64,000 nt of DNA. Source: Candidatus Tepidiaquacella proteinivora. GTDB lineage: Bacteria; Bacteroidota; Ignavibacteria; Tepidaquicellales; Tepidaquicellaceae. The stretch covers positions 186,001 through 250,000 of the forward strand of contig CP054675.1 in assembly GCA_013348845.1 (NCBI GenBank), read 5' to 3'. The translations under genes were made by a program, and so were the position numbers. Below are positions 18,342 to 27,652 of this stretch, in pieces. The notes under the pieces are model-generated. The model was not told where the DNA came from. It worked only from the letters and a program-made list of their open reading frames with translations, and did not search any database. Positions within the stretch are counted from its first letter, which is position 1; each line of letters opens with the position of its first letter.

Positions 18342-19904
18342 TTGAGTAGGATAATTGATACTGTCAAGAAGACAATAAAAAATTTTTTTGAGCTTCAGTC
18401 CGGAAAAATAGCAGCATTAGTAATCTCTTCTATTACTGGTTTTTTTGCACAATTATATTTTTATTCTAATGAATTAATTTTTTCATACCGCGATGCTGTA
18501 ACTCATCTTGATAGCGCAAGGAGATTTTTTGATTCTATTACTCCCGGTGTATTATCGCAAATGGGAACAGTGTGGCTCCCTATTCCTCACTTTTTACTCT
18601 TACCATTAACATATATTGACTATTTTTGGTTTACAGGATTAGCTGGTTGCATTCTGGGGTACTTTTGTTATATAATAACCTGTCTTAATGTATTTAGATT
18701 GGGAGAATTAATTACGGAAAAGGGGTTAACTAAATGGGTTACTTTTTCTATTTTTGCTTTTAACCCTAACATCTTATATTTCCAGACAACAGCGATGACC
18801 GAGCCAGTTTTCTATATGTTTTTACTTACTTCTTTGTTTTTTCTTTTAAGATGGCAGGATTATAAGAAGAAATTTGATTTAATTGCTTCAGGTTTCTTTG
18901 CTGCTTTAGCAATGGGAACAAGGTATGAAGCATGGTTATTTACATTTTTTATAGCGGTTTTTATTTTCATCATTTATAAAAGAAGAAAGCGAAACCCATT
19001 ACGAGGATTATTTCTTTTTTATTCAATACCGGTGTTTTTCATCTTTCTTTGGTTATTATATAATTGGATTTACTTTAATGACCCACTTGATTTTCAAAGA
19101 GGGGAATATTCCTCTCAAGCTCTTATGAAACCCTTTGAGGAAGCGGGAAATTTACCTGCAAAAGGAAATATTTTTGTTGCAATAGAAATTTATTTTAAAG
19201 CTGTTTTTTCTAATATTAGTGTTTTTTTCTTTATTCTTTCTTTAGTTGGGGTTTATATTTATTATAGAAGATTTAAATTTTTCAATAAATCATTAATTCC
19301 TTATGTAACGATAACAGTTTTCATTGTTGGTATTTCATCGCTTTTTTTAGGTCAAGTTGCAGTTTTATTGCCTAATACTGAACCTGCCGGCTATTTTAAT
19401 GCAAGGTACGGATTGTTTGCGTTTCCATTCATAATTTATTTTGTCGGTTATTTATATGATAGAATTTCTATCAAGAAAATATATGAAGTAGTCGGCTTGA
19501 TTGTCGTTGTTATTATTTCAATATTATGGGTATTTAATTATCCTTATTCTGCCGGCTCAATTGAAGAAGCATATTATTTCGATTCATATCACCCTGAATT
19601 GAAACGCGCTTCTGTATTTTTAAAAAATAATTATAACGGAAAAAGGATACTTTACGATGATAAAAATTTGAATTTATATCCTTATTGTCAGATCCCTATA
19701 AAAGAAAGAATTCACAAACATACATTTAAGTTTGGTGAAGTTGCTTTAAAAAGCCCTTCTTTGGTAGTTGGGTGGATTATGGTTGATAATAGAATAAACG
19801 ATGAAGTATTATTCTATATTAAGGACCTACCGGATTTTAAAGCAAATTTCAAAATTGTTTATGTTGACCGTGGAATTGAAATATATAAAAGAATAAGGGA
19901 TTGA
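18342..19904 (+). CDS. GT-C fold membrane glycosyltransferase (ArnT/PMT-like), copy A
   Basis: This 520-residue polytopic membrane protein has about 10 hydrophobic segments. The first outside loop contains YRDAVTHLDSARRFFDS, with acidic residues where PMT/ArnT-type lipid-linked sugar transferases carry catalytic Asp/Glu, followed by TVWLPIPHFLLLPLTY. A soluble C-terminal tail ends with IEIYKRIRD. The start codon is TTG at 18342, 35 bp after the GT2 synthase. It is clearly homologous along its whole length to the convergent gene at 19907-21541. Likely role: adding a sugar from a polyprenyl-phosphate donor to the polymer or an envelope acceptor. Confidence 0.75.
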   Translation: MSRIIDTVKKTIKNFFELQSGKIAALVISSITGFFAQLYFYSNELIFSYRDAVTHLDSARRFFDSITPGVLSQMGTVWLPIPHFLLLPLTYIDYFWFTGLAGCILGYFCYIITCLNVFRLGELITEKGLTKWVTFSIFAFNPNILYFQTTAMTEPVFYMFLLTSLFFLLRWQDYKKKFDLIASGFFAALAMGTRYEAWLFTFFIAVFIFIIYKRRKRNPLRGLFLFYSIPVFFIFLWLLYNWIYFNDPLDFQRGEYSSQALMKPFEEAGNLPAKGNIFVAIEIYFKAVFSNISVFFFILSLVGVYIYYRRFKFFNKSLIPYVTITVFIVGISSLFLGQVAVLLPNTEPAGYFNARYGLFAFPFIIYFVGYLYDRISIKKIYEVVGLIVVVIISILWVFNYPYSAGSIEEAYYFDSYHPELKRASVFLKNNYNGKRILYDDKNLNLYPYCQIPIKERIHKHTFKFGEVALKSPSLVVGWIMVDNRINDEVLFYIKDLPDFKANFKIVYVDRGIEIYKRIRD

Positions 19905-19906
19905 AT

Positions 19907-21541
19907 TTAGAATTTCCTTTTATAAACTTCTATACCTTCATCATTATACATTAGTTTAAAATTCTCAGTAAAATCTAAGTTGTTTTTCATTGCAATATAT
20001 ATTTTATCATTCGGATTCATTTTATTAAATAAAACCCACCTTACAACTGTAGAGGGCTTATTCATTGCCTGATTTCCTACATCCCATGTATATTCGTGGA
20101 TTCTATCTTTCATTGGAATACCTGTTCCAGCAAAGAAGATTATTGAGAAGTCGTCATATAAAATATTTCCACCATCATAATATGTTTTTAAGAAATTTGA
20201 GGTTCTTCTAAAAGGTTGAGATAACATAATTGCTGTTTTCGCTTCCCCGATTGCTGGAACACCCATAGGCCATACTATATACCAGCTCATAAATTCAATA
20301 AAGATGAAAATACAAAATGCTACAATTTTATAATTGATTTCTTTAATTATCGTAAAGAAAAACCCGACAAAAACACACAACCCCGGAATAATTCCTACTA
20401 CATATCGAGTCTGGAAATAACCTTTAGGTATTGTTTTTGGTGTTTCTATTGCTACCTGTCCGTAATATAACGATATTAAATTTAAAATATAAAATATTAA
20501 CATTGCCAGAGGGATTAAACAATAGACAGAAAATTTGCGCTTAACGAGAAAAAGAATTAATCCTGTAAAAGCTAATGCAGCCATTACAAAACCTGTATTG
20601 GAAATTAATGTTGTATTTAAGATATCAAGAGATTTATCAATATCGTGTTTGTAAGGTGCTCCACCAATACTTGCATATCTTAAATTAACCTGAAATTCAC
20701 TTGAATATGGTCCTCTTTGAAAAGTGAGCACATCTCCGTGTAAAGAGTAATTTAACCATAAATACCATGCGATGCATAAAATGGGAACAAAGGAAAAATA
20801 AATTAAAGACTTTACAGGATGCTTTTTCTTTTCGAAAATTGCAACTAATAAAACAACAAAAAAGAGACAAAGAAAATATCCCCAACTTTCATATCTTGTA
20901 AGTGATGCTAATCCTAAAACTATTCCTCCCCTGACAAGTTCTCCGGAGAGTTCTGTTTTTTCCCAGTTTAATACATGATATATAGCAAGAATAATAAACA
21001 TCAGGAAAATCGGTTCTGTCATTGCGGTTGTATATAAATAAAGTATATTTGGATTAAACACAAAAAAAGCCGTTCCCAATAGAGCGGAAATGTTTTCCCC
21101 CGTTATCATTCTGATTACTTTGTATAAAAAACCTGCTGAAATAATAAAACAAATAAACCCAACAATGCAACCCGCTAACCCAGTTACCCATAAAAAATCA
21201 AAATAGACAAAAGGTATGTATATTAAATGTGGAACAGGGAGCCAGACTATACCAATTTGATTAATGATGCCAGGGTCTCTTGAGTCGTAAATTCTTCTTG
21301 CTACATCAAGATGAAGACCAGCATCATTATATGCAAAAACTAATCCATCAGAAAATGAAATTATCTGAGCGATAATACTAACAATCGCAGATATTAAAAG
21401 AACAAACCTGAATGTTGTTTTAATATCTGAATTTGTTGAAATTGCGTCTTTAATAAATTTTGTAAATTTGTCCACTTTAATTTTTTTATCTTTATTTTTA
21501 CTAAATTTTTTTTTAAATTCAATGTAATTATTAATACTCAA
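19907..21541 (-). CDS. GT-C fold membrane glycosyltransferase (ArnT/PMT-like), copy B
   Basis: This 544-residue polytopic membrane protein is a paralogue of the gene at 18342-19904. Matching blocks include YNDAGLHLDVARRIYDSRDPG, IVWLPVPHLIYIPF, TGLAGCIVGFICFII, FNPNILYLYTTAMTEPI, LTRYESWGYF and NILYDD near the C-terminus. Copies A and B are convergent and only 2 bp apart at their stops. The called start is TTG at 21541, giving a Lys-rich cytoplasmic tail; a GTG at 21475 (VDKFTKF) is an equally plausible start and would leave more room for the divergent promoter. Predicted function is as for copy A. Confidence 0.75.
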   Translation of the reverse strand: MSINNYIEFKKKFSKNKDKKIKVDKFTKFIKDAISTNSDIKTTFRFVLLISAIVSIIAQIISFSDGLVFAYNDAGLHLDVARRIYDSRDPGIINQIGIVWLPVPHLIYIPFVYFDFLWVTGLAGCIVGFICFIISAGFLYKVIRMITGENISALLGTAFFVFNPNILYLYTTAMTEPIFLMFIILAIYHVLNWEKTELSGELVRGGIVLGLASLTRYESWGYFLCLFFVVLLVAIFEKKKHPVKSLIYFSFVPILCIAWYLWLNYSLHGDVLTFQRGPYSSEFQVNLRYASIGGAPYKHDIDKSLDILNTTLISNTGFVMAALAFTGLILFLVKRKFSVYCLIPLAMLIFYILNLISLYYGQVAIETPKTIPKGYFQTRYVVGIIPGLCVFVGFFFTIIKEINYKIVAFCIFIFIEFMSWYIVWPMGVPAIGEAKTAIMLSQPFRRTSNFLKTYYDGGNILYDDFSIIFFAGTGIPMKDRIHEYTWDVGNQAMNKPSTVVRWVLFNKMNPNDKIYIAMKNNLDFTENFKLMYNDEGIEVYKRKF

Positions 21542-21551
21542 ATTTAATTAA

Positions 21552-22346
21552 TTGGCTAAAAAAAGGGTCTTTATTTTAACTTTACTAATTGTTTTTACAC
21601 AAATAACGAATTCTTTTTCTCAATGGGCTTTAAGAAAAGGAGAGGGTGGCGCAATAGTTAGTTTCCGATATTATGAAAGTGACCAATACTATGATGCAGA
21701 TGGAATTTTAAGAAGTTCTGTAAATGATGGAAAATTTCAAAAGACAGAAATCGGGGTTTGGTATTCTGTTGGATTAGGTAAAAAATGGGGTCTTTTTACA
21801 GGGTTTTCATTTGCAGCATTGCAATACAAAGATAAATATCTTGATAATAAAAGCGCAGGTTTTACTAACCCGCAGGTTGGAGTTGTGTACCAAATTACAG
21901 AATATCCAAAGCCTGTTACAGGGATATTATTCAGTATAAATCTACCGCTTCATTTTCCAAGAAATCAGTTACCTGAACTCGGGGCAAAATTCGTTGAATA
22001 TGACCTTGCTTTTGCAATTGGTGATGGATATAAAGCATTTAATAAAAATGGATTTTGGAGTTTTGGAATTGCCGGACATTATAAAGCAAATGTATTTACT
22101 GAATTTCAATATAGAATTTATACTGCAGACGGTTTTGATTTTTCAAAAAAGTTTACTTTGTTTGCAGGAGCAGAATATGCACATTCTGTTAATACAAGTT
22201 TTAGAGTACTGAAAATTGGAGGGACCTTATTGTATAAAGTAACGAAAAATGTCGGTATTGGTATATTTACTGAATTAATTCCTTATGGAAGAAACATTGG
22301 TGTTGGTCCTACCGGTGGGGTATCTTTCTGGTATTCTTATTATTAA
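21552..22346 (+). CDS. Outer-membrane beta-barrel protein
   Basis: This 264-residue protein has a signal peptide (MAKKRVFILTLLIVFTQITNSFSQ) and a body of amphipathic strands (GGAIVSFRYYESDQYYDADG, WGLFTGFSFAALQY, GVSFWYSYY at the C-terminus) typical of outer-membrane barrels. The start is TTG at 21552, only 10 bp from the start called for the divergent glycosyltransferase. Its position next to the polysaccharide genes makes an export or anchoring role possible but unproven. Its stop overlaps the end of the convergent pyrE by 4 bp. Confidence 0.7.
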   Translation: MAKKRVFILTLLIVFTQITNSFSQWALRKGEGGAIVSFRYYESDQYYDADGILRSSVNDGKFQKTEIGVWYSVGLGKKWGLFTGFSFAALQYKDKYLDNKSAGFTNPQVGVVYQITEYPKPVTGILFSINLPLHFPRNQLPELGAKFVEYDLAFAIGDGYKAFNKNGFWSFGIAGHYKANVFTEFQYRIYTADGFDFSKKFTLFAGAEYAHSVNTSFRVLKIGGTLLYKVTKNVGIGIFTELIPYGRNIGVGPTGGVSFWYSYY

Positions 22347-22921
22347 TTTTTAATAAACCTGCTTCCGGGTTTACTTACAGGTATTTTTTCTAACCAATCG
22401 GGAACTTCATCCGGAGCGAACTTTATAACATCTAATTTAGCAAGAGAAAATTGTTCTGTATTAAAATTTACTTTACCGTTACTTCTATCTATAATATATC
22501 CTACCCCTTTTAAATTAGCTTTATTTTCCTTAACAATTTCAATTATTTCAAAAACACTTTTGCCAGTTGTCACTACATCTTCGCAAATCAATACATTATC
22601 ACTTTCACTTATTGTAAAACCTCTTCTTAATTTCATAATACCATTTTCTCTTTCAGCGAATATTGTTCTTACATTTAGTATTCTCCCAACCTCCGTACCT
22701 AATACAATACCACCTATCGCTGGCGAGATAACAAGAGTGATGTCAAAATTGCTGAAATGTTTTGCTATTTCTGTAGCAAATAATGTGTTATATTTCGGGT
22801 ATTGAAGGACTTTTGCACACTGAAAATATTGAGGACTGTGATATCCTGAGGTCAAAATAAAATGTCCTTCTAACAAACCTCCTGTTTCAATGAAAATTTT
22901 TAAAACATCATCCTGATTCAT
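22343..22921 (-). CDS. pyrE: PyrE, orotate phosphoribosyltransferase
   Basis: PyrE converts orotate and PRPP to orotidine 5'-phosphate in de novo pyrimidine synthesis. The 192 residues include the N-terminal block GHFILTSGYHSPQYFQCAKVL, the catalytic loop region (TIFAERENG), and the PRPP-binding motif VLICEDVVTTGKS. The start overlaps the stop of murI by 4 bp, so the two are translationally coupled. Confidence 0.96.
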   Translation of the reverse strand: MNQDDVLKIFIETGGLLEGHFILTSGYHSPQYFQCAKVLQYPKYNTLFATEIAKHFSNFDITLVISPAIGGIVLGTEVGRILNVRTIFAERENGIMKLRRGFTISESDNVLICEDVVTTGKSVFEIIEIVKENKANLKGVGYIIDRSNGKVNFNTEQFSLAKLDVIKFAPDEVPDWLEKIPVSKPGSRFIKN

Positions 22922-23739
22922 TGTAATTTAATTTTTTCAACTTTAGCTATTTTCTTTCCTAAAAACCTTTCGCTTATTGCTTTAAAATTGCTTGGAAAAT
23001 CTGTCACATAGAATTTATGAATTCCTTTTCTCTTACGATTAGTTAATAAATTATTTCTTTCTAATACTGATTTTACTTCTTTTGCAGTTTCTTCTCCGGA
23101 GTCAATTAAAGTTACTTTTTTCCCCATAACCTTCCCAATTGTCTTTTTTAATACGGGATAGTGTGTACAACCAAGTATGAGTGTATCAATTTTTTCTTTT
23201 TTCAAAATAGTTAGGTATGTTTCTGCAGTTAAGTATGCGATTTTATTATCAATCCAGCCATCTTCAGCAAGTTGAACAAAAAGACTGCAAGGTTGACTAA
23301 ATATTTTTAATTTATTATTAAATTTTCTTATTTCTTTAAGATATGATTTACTTTTAATCGTTCTTACAGTTCCAATAACGCCAATCTTATTGTTTTTTGT
23401 TTTTTCAACAGCAGCTTTTGCACCTGGTGTAATTACTCCTAAAATTGGTATTTTTGTAATTTTCTTTAAAAAGGGAACCGCAACTGAAGATGCAGTATTG
23501 CAGGCAACAACTATAAGTTTAACCTTTTTTTTAATTAAGAATTTTAAACATTCTATTGAATAAAGAATTACGGTTTCTTTTGATTTTGTACCATAAGGTA
23601 GTCTTGCAGTATCTCCAAGATAAATTACCTTCTCATTTGGGAGCAAATTAAAGATTGATTTTGCAACTGTTAAACCGCCTATTCCTGAATCAAAAATTCC
23701 TATTGGTAAATTTTTAGTTTTTTTATCTATGCTATACAT
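22918..23739 (-). CDS. murI: MurI, glutamate racemase
   Basis: MurI makes D-glutamate for peptidoglycan. The 273-residue protein has IGIFDSGIGGLTV, LGDTARLPYG, and the two catalytic cysteines in VACNTAS (Cys80) and LGCTHYP (Cys191). It is followed with a 4-bp overlap by pyrE. It faces the mlaF-like gene divergently across a 98-bp AT-rich gap. Confidence 0.96.
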   Translation of the reverse strand: MYSIDKKTKNLPIGIFDSGIGGLTVAKSIFNLLPNEKVIYLGDTARLPYGTKSKETVILYSIECLKFLIKKKVKLIVVACNTASSVAVPFLKKITKIPILGVITPGAKAAVEKTKNNKIGVIGTVRTIKSKSYLKEIRKFNNKLKIFSQPCSLFVQLAEDGWIDNKIAYLTAETYLTILKKEKIDTLILGCTHYPVLKKTIGKVMGKKVTLIDSGEETAKEVKSVLERNNLLTNRKRKGIHKFYVTDFPSNFKAISERFLGKKIAKVEKIKLQ

Positions 23740-23837
23740 AATAATTCAAAAATACTTTTTTTTAACTTCTTAATAAATACAAAAAGAAAACTAATATTAT
23801 GAATTTATTATAAATATTATTTGAGTTAATTTAAAAT

Positions 23838-24593
23838 ATGGAAAAGATTATAGAAATTGTAAATCTCAAAAAACGGTTTGGAGATAAAGAAGTTCTAAAA
23901 GGTGTTAATTTAACAGTTAATAAAGGGGATACTCTTGTCATTATTGGTAGTAGTGGTTGTGGAAAGTCTGTTTTACTGAAGTTAATTATTGGGTTAATTG
24001 AACCAGATGAAGGCTCTATTTTTATCGAAGGAGTAGATATTGTGAAACTGAATAAGAAGGAATTATACAAAATCAGAACTAAATTTGGCTTTCAGTTTCA
24101 AGGTTCAGCTTTATTTGATTCAATGACGGTAGAGGAAAATATAGGGCTTGCACTTAGGGAAAATACTAATCTTTCCAATAAAGAAATTAAGAAAATTGTT
24201 GCAGAAAAACTTGAAATTGTTGGGTTACCGGGAATTGAGGATTTAATGCCTGCTGATTTATCCGGCGGTATGAAAAAAAGAGTAGCATTAGCAAGATCTT
24301 TGGCAACAAACCCGCAAATTATTCTTTATGATGAACCTACCACAGGTCTTGATCCTATAATGAGTAATAATATTGATGAGTTTATAAAGGAATTATCAGA
24401 AAGGTTAAAGGTGACATCAATTGTTGTAACTCATGATATTTTCACCGTACTTCATATTGCTGATTATGTAGCTATGCTATATGATGGCAGGATTTATTTT
24501 TACGGAAAACCTAAAGAATTAATGAACTCAAAAGATAGTATAATCGTAGAGTTTTTAAGCAGAACCACCCAAAGAAATTTATCAAGGCGATAA
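23838..24593 (+). CDS. MlaF-type ABC transporter ATP-binding protein
   Basis: This 251-residue ATPase resembles MlaF/Ttg2A, the motor of the phospholipid (Mla) transport complex. Walker A GSSGCGKS is at 37-44, the Q-loop at FGFQFQGSALFDSMTV (a hallmark of the Mla subgroup), the signature LSGGMKKRVALARSL, Walker B IILYDEPTTGLDP, and the H-loop VVTHD. The usual partners (MlaE permease, MCE-domain protein) are not adjacent; secD follows 90 bp later. It either works with a permease coded elsewhere or has another role. Confidence 0.85.
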   Translation: MEKIIEIVNLKKRFGDKEVLKGVNLTVNKGDTLVIIGSSGCGKSVLLKLIIGLIEPDEGSIFIEGVDIVKLNKKELYKIRTKFGFQFQGSALFDSMTVEENIGLALRENTNLSNKEIKKIVAEKLEIVGLPGIEDLMPADLSGGMKKRVALARSLATNPQIILYDEPTTGLDPIMSNNIDEFIKELSERLKVTSIVVTHDIFTVLHIADYVAMLYDGRIYFYGKPKELMNSKDSIIVEFLSRTTQRNLSRR

Positions 24594-24683
24594 GTTCGTA
24601 AAGATATATAAAAATTCATTGATTTTAGAATTTATTAATGATAAATTGAAATTTCTATTTTTTAATAATTTGGAGTAATAAAG

Positions 24684-26681
24684 GTGAAAAAGAATCTTAC
24701 ACGAATTTTACTCACAGTAGCATTGATAATCCTGTCTGTCTGGCTTCTTTTACCTACTTATAAGGATTATGTTTATACAAAAGAATTATCCGAATTAAGA
24801 GGTAAAGATAGCGCGGATTATGTTAATGAAAGACTGGAAAGTATAAGAAAAGCTCGTAATAAGAGATTAAAACTTGGTTTGGATTTAAAAGGTGGAATGT
24901 ATGTGGTGATGGATGTGGATGTTGTAAAATTATTAGATGATCTTGCAAATCCAAAGACTAAAGATGAAGTTCTTACTTCAATTTTAGATGAATTAAAAGA
25001 AATAGCAAAGACAACTGATGAACCTATTTTAAAGATTTTTGTAGCGAAACTTAAAGAAAGAGGAAAAACCTTACTTTCTTATTATGGTGATACAAGGCAG
25101 GATGAGTCTCAGGTAGAATCAGAATTGCAAGAGAAGATTGATAAAGCTATAGAAGGGGCTGTCAGGACAATAAGAAACAGAGTTGACCAGTATGGTGTAG
25201 CAGAGCCACAGATACAAACCGTAGGTGGTAAGAGAATAATAGTAGAATTACCAGGTATTGCAAATGCTGAAGAAGTTCGTAGATTATTAAGACAAACTGC
25301 TATATTGCAATTTCATTTACTTTATGATATGAATAAGTTTGTTAAAGTGATGAGGGATATTGACAAGAAGCTTTCCTCTACAGATATAGATAGTTTATTA
25401 AACATAGATACTGCTTCAGTAAGCAATGTACCCTTAGATTCATCAAAAATAGAGCCTGTAGAAAAATCAGAAAAAACAACCGCAGGGAAAAAGGATAAAA
25501 CAAAGGAAAAAACAACTAAAGACGAAAAAGAAAAAGGTAAAAAGGATACAACTAAATCTACTGATTCCTCAACAAAAGCAGATACGACATTAGAAGAGGA
25601 TACAACTAAACAAATGACTGAAGAAGAATTCAGAAGAACTTATCCTTTTTCATCATTATTTGATTTACAGACGTTACAACAATATGGTTCATTATATACT
25701 AACTCAATAAACAAGGAGAAAATTGATTTAATACTGAAAAGAGAAGATATTAAAGCATTAATCCCGTCAGATTTATTGATTGCCTGGTCAGCGACAAGAG
25801 ATGATAGAGCAGATATTTACGAATTATTTCCTCTGAAAAAAGAGGCTGAATTATCGGGGAAAGTACTTGAAGATGTGAAAGCTGATATAGATCCTTACGA
25901 TAATCAGCCAAAGGTTAGTATGACAATGAATACAGAAGGAGCAAATGAATGGGCAAGGATTACTGGTGCTAATGTAGGTAAAAGGTGTGCAATTGTTCTT
26001 GACGGTGTTGTTTATTCTGCACCTGTTATACAAAACAAAATCACCGGAGGAAGGTCAGAAATTAGTGGTATTCCTAACATTCAGGAAGCAAAATTAATTG
26101 AGATTGTATTAAGAGCAGGGTCGTTACCTGCACCGCTCAATATAATAGAAGAAAGAACAATTGGTCCTTCTCTTGGTGAGGATTCTATCAGAGCTGGAAT
26201 AAATTCTTCCATTGCTGCACTAATCCTTGTTGCTTTATTTATGATAGTATATTATCGTTTAGGAGGTTCTGTTTCGGTTTTTGCTCTTGTAATTAATGTT
26301 CTGTTTGTTTTTGGTATAATGGCATCGTTTAAAGCAACACTAACCGTACCGGGTATTGCTGGGTTAATTCTATCAATTGGTATGGCTGTAGATACTAATG
26401 TGCTTATCTATGAAAGAATTAGGGAAGAATTAAAAAGTGGAAAACCTTTAAAAACTTCAATTGACATTGGTTATAAAAAAGCATTTTCTGCAATTATTGA
26501 CTCACATATAACAAGTATTATTACAGGTTTAATTCTTTATCAATTTGGTTCAGGTCCTATTCAGGGTTTTGCTTTGACTTTGATGTTTGGTCTATTATCT
26601 AACTTATTTACTGCTATTGTTATAACACATTTCATTTTTGATATTCTTATTGAAAAAGAATTCGAACCTAATTTTGGTTAA
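24684..26681 (+). CDS. secD: SecD, protein translocase subunit
   Basis: SecD forms the proton-driven SecDF complex that helps pull proteins out of SecYEG. The 665 residues hold an N-terminal helix, a periplasmic domain starting LGLDLKGGMYVVMDVDV, the P1 base block VRTIRNRVDQYGVAEPQIQ, and a C-terminal five-helix bundle with GMAVDTNVLIYERIREEL. An unusual hydrophilic insert rich in Lys, Thr, Asp and Glu spans about residues 256-312. The start is GTG at 24684 with GGAG upstream. secF follows 18 bp later. Confidence 0.96.
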   Translation: MKKNLTRILLTVALIILSVWLLLPTYKDYVYTKELSELRGKDSADYVNERLESIRKARNKRLKLGLDLKGGMYVVMDVDVVKLLDDLANPKTKDEVLTSILDELKEIAKTTDEPILKIFVAKLKERGKTLLSYYGDTRQDESQVESELQEKIDKAIEGAVRTIRNRVDQYGVAEPQIQTVGGKRIIVELPGIANAEEVRRLLRQTAILQFHLLYDMNKFVKVMRDIDKKLSSTDIDSLLNIDTASVSNVPLDSSKIEPVEKSEKTTAGKKDKTKEKTTKDEKEKGKKDTTKSTDSSTKADTTLEEDTTKQMTEEEFRRTYPFSSLFDLQTLQQYGSLYTNSINKEKIDLILKREDIKALIPSDLLIAWSATRDDRADIYELFPLKKEAELSGKVLEDVKADIDPYDNQPKVSMTMNTEGANEWARITGANVGKRCAIVLDGVVYSAPVIQNKITGGRSEISGIPNIQEAKLIEIVLRAGSLPAPLNIIEERTIGPSLGEDSIRAGINSSIAALILVALFMIVYYRLGGSVSVFALVINVLFVFGIMASFKATLTVPGIAGLILSIGMAVDTNVLIYERIREELKSGKPLKTSIDIGYKKAFSAIIDSHITSIITGLILYQFGSGPIQGFALTLMFGLLSNLFTAIVITHFIFDILIEKEFEPNFG

Positions 26682-26699
26682 TTTTTAACGAATATTCTT

Positions 26700-27647
26700 A
26701 TGAGATTATTTGAAAATACAAATATTAATTTTTTAGGTAAAAGAAAAATCTTTTACATTGTTTCATTAGTTTTTATCATTTGTGGTTTTGTAACATTATT
26801 TTTATTTGGTATTCCTGTCGGAATTGATTTTCAGGGTGGTACTGAAGTTCAGTTAAAGTTCGAGAACTCTGTTGAGATCGGTAATATTAGATCAATTATG
26901 GATAATGCTGGGTTTAGTGGTATGGAAATTAAAACAATGGGTACTGATAAGGAAATATTGCTTCGGACACCACTTCAGGCTGAAGGGCAAATAATTGCTG
27001 ACAGAATAAGGGAAGCTATTGATAAAGCATTGCCAGATAATAAATATGAAGTTTTAAGAATAGATAAAGTTGGACCTAAAATAGGGGCAGAATTACGGAC
27101 AAATGCTTTCTTTGCTGTTATTTTTTCTCTGATAGGAATTTTAGTATATCTTTCTTTCAGGTTCCAGTTAATTTATGCAGTTTCTGCTGTAATTGGACTG
27201 TTTCATGATGTTTTTATTACCATAGCTGCAATTGCTATTTCAAGTGCCTTATTCCCATCATTGGGTCTGGAATTTGGTCAGACTATGCTTGCAGCATTCT
27301 TAACCTTGATAGGTTTTTCTGTTAATGATACAGTTGTTGTATTTGATAGAATTAGAGAAAACATTAAGCTGTATAAGAATGAAGATATAGAAATTGTAAT
27401 GAATAGGAGTATTAACGCAACTTTAAGTAGAACTGTAATAACAAGCGGATTGGTTTTTCTGACTGTTTTTGTCCTATTTTTATTTGGTGGAGAAGTGCTA
27501 CGCAGTTTCTCTTTTACTTTTGGAGTTGGTGTAATAATTGGTACTTATTCTTCTGTTTTCGTTTCCGGTGCTATTGTTGTTGATTGGAAGCATAAGTTAA
27601 TGAAAAAATCAGGTGAGAAAGTATTAAAACCAGCATTTAAAAAATAA
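26700..27647 (+). CDS. secF: SecF, protein translocase subunit
   Basis: SecF is the partner of SecD in the inner membrane. The 315 residues have the first helix, the periplasmic motif GIDFQGGTEVQLKF, and a C-terminal helix bundle with GFSVNDTVVVFDRIRENI. Length and order are typical. A STAS-domain gene starts 5 bp downstream. Confidence 0.96.
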   Translation: MRLFENTNINFLGKRKIFYIVSLVFIICGFVTLFLFGIPVGIDFQGGTEVQLKFENSVEIGNIRSIMDNAGFSGMEIKTMGTDKEILLRTPLQAEGQIIADRIREAIDKALPDNKYEVLRIDKVGPKIGAELRTNAFFAVIFSLIGILVYLSFRFQLIYAVSAVIGLFHDVFITIAAIAISSALFPSLGLEFGQTMLAAFLTLIGFSVNDTVVVFDRIRENIKLYKNEDIEIVMNRSINATLSRTVITSGLVFLTVFVLFLFGGEVLRSFSFTFGVGVIIGTYSSVFVSGAIVVDWKHKLMKKSGEKVLKPAFKK

Positions 27648-27652
27648 TTATT

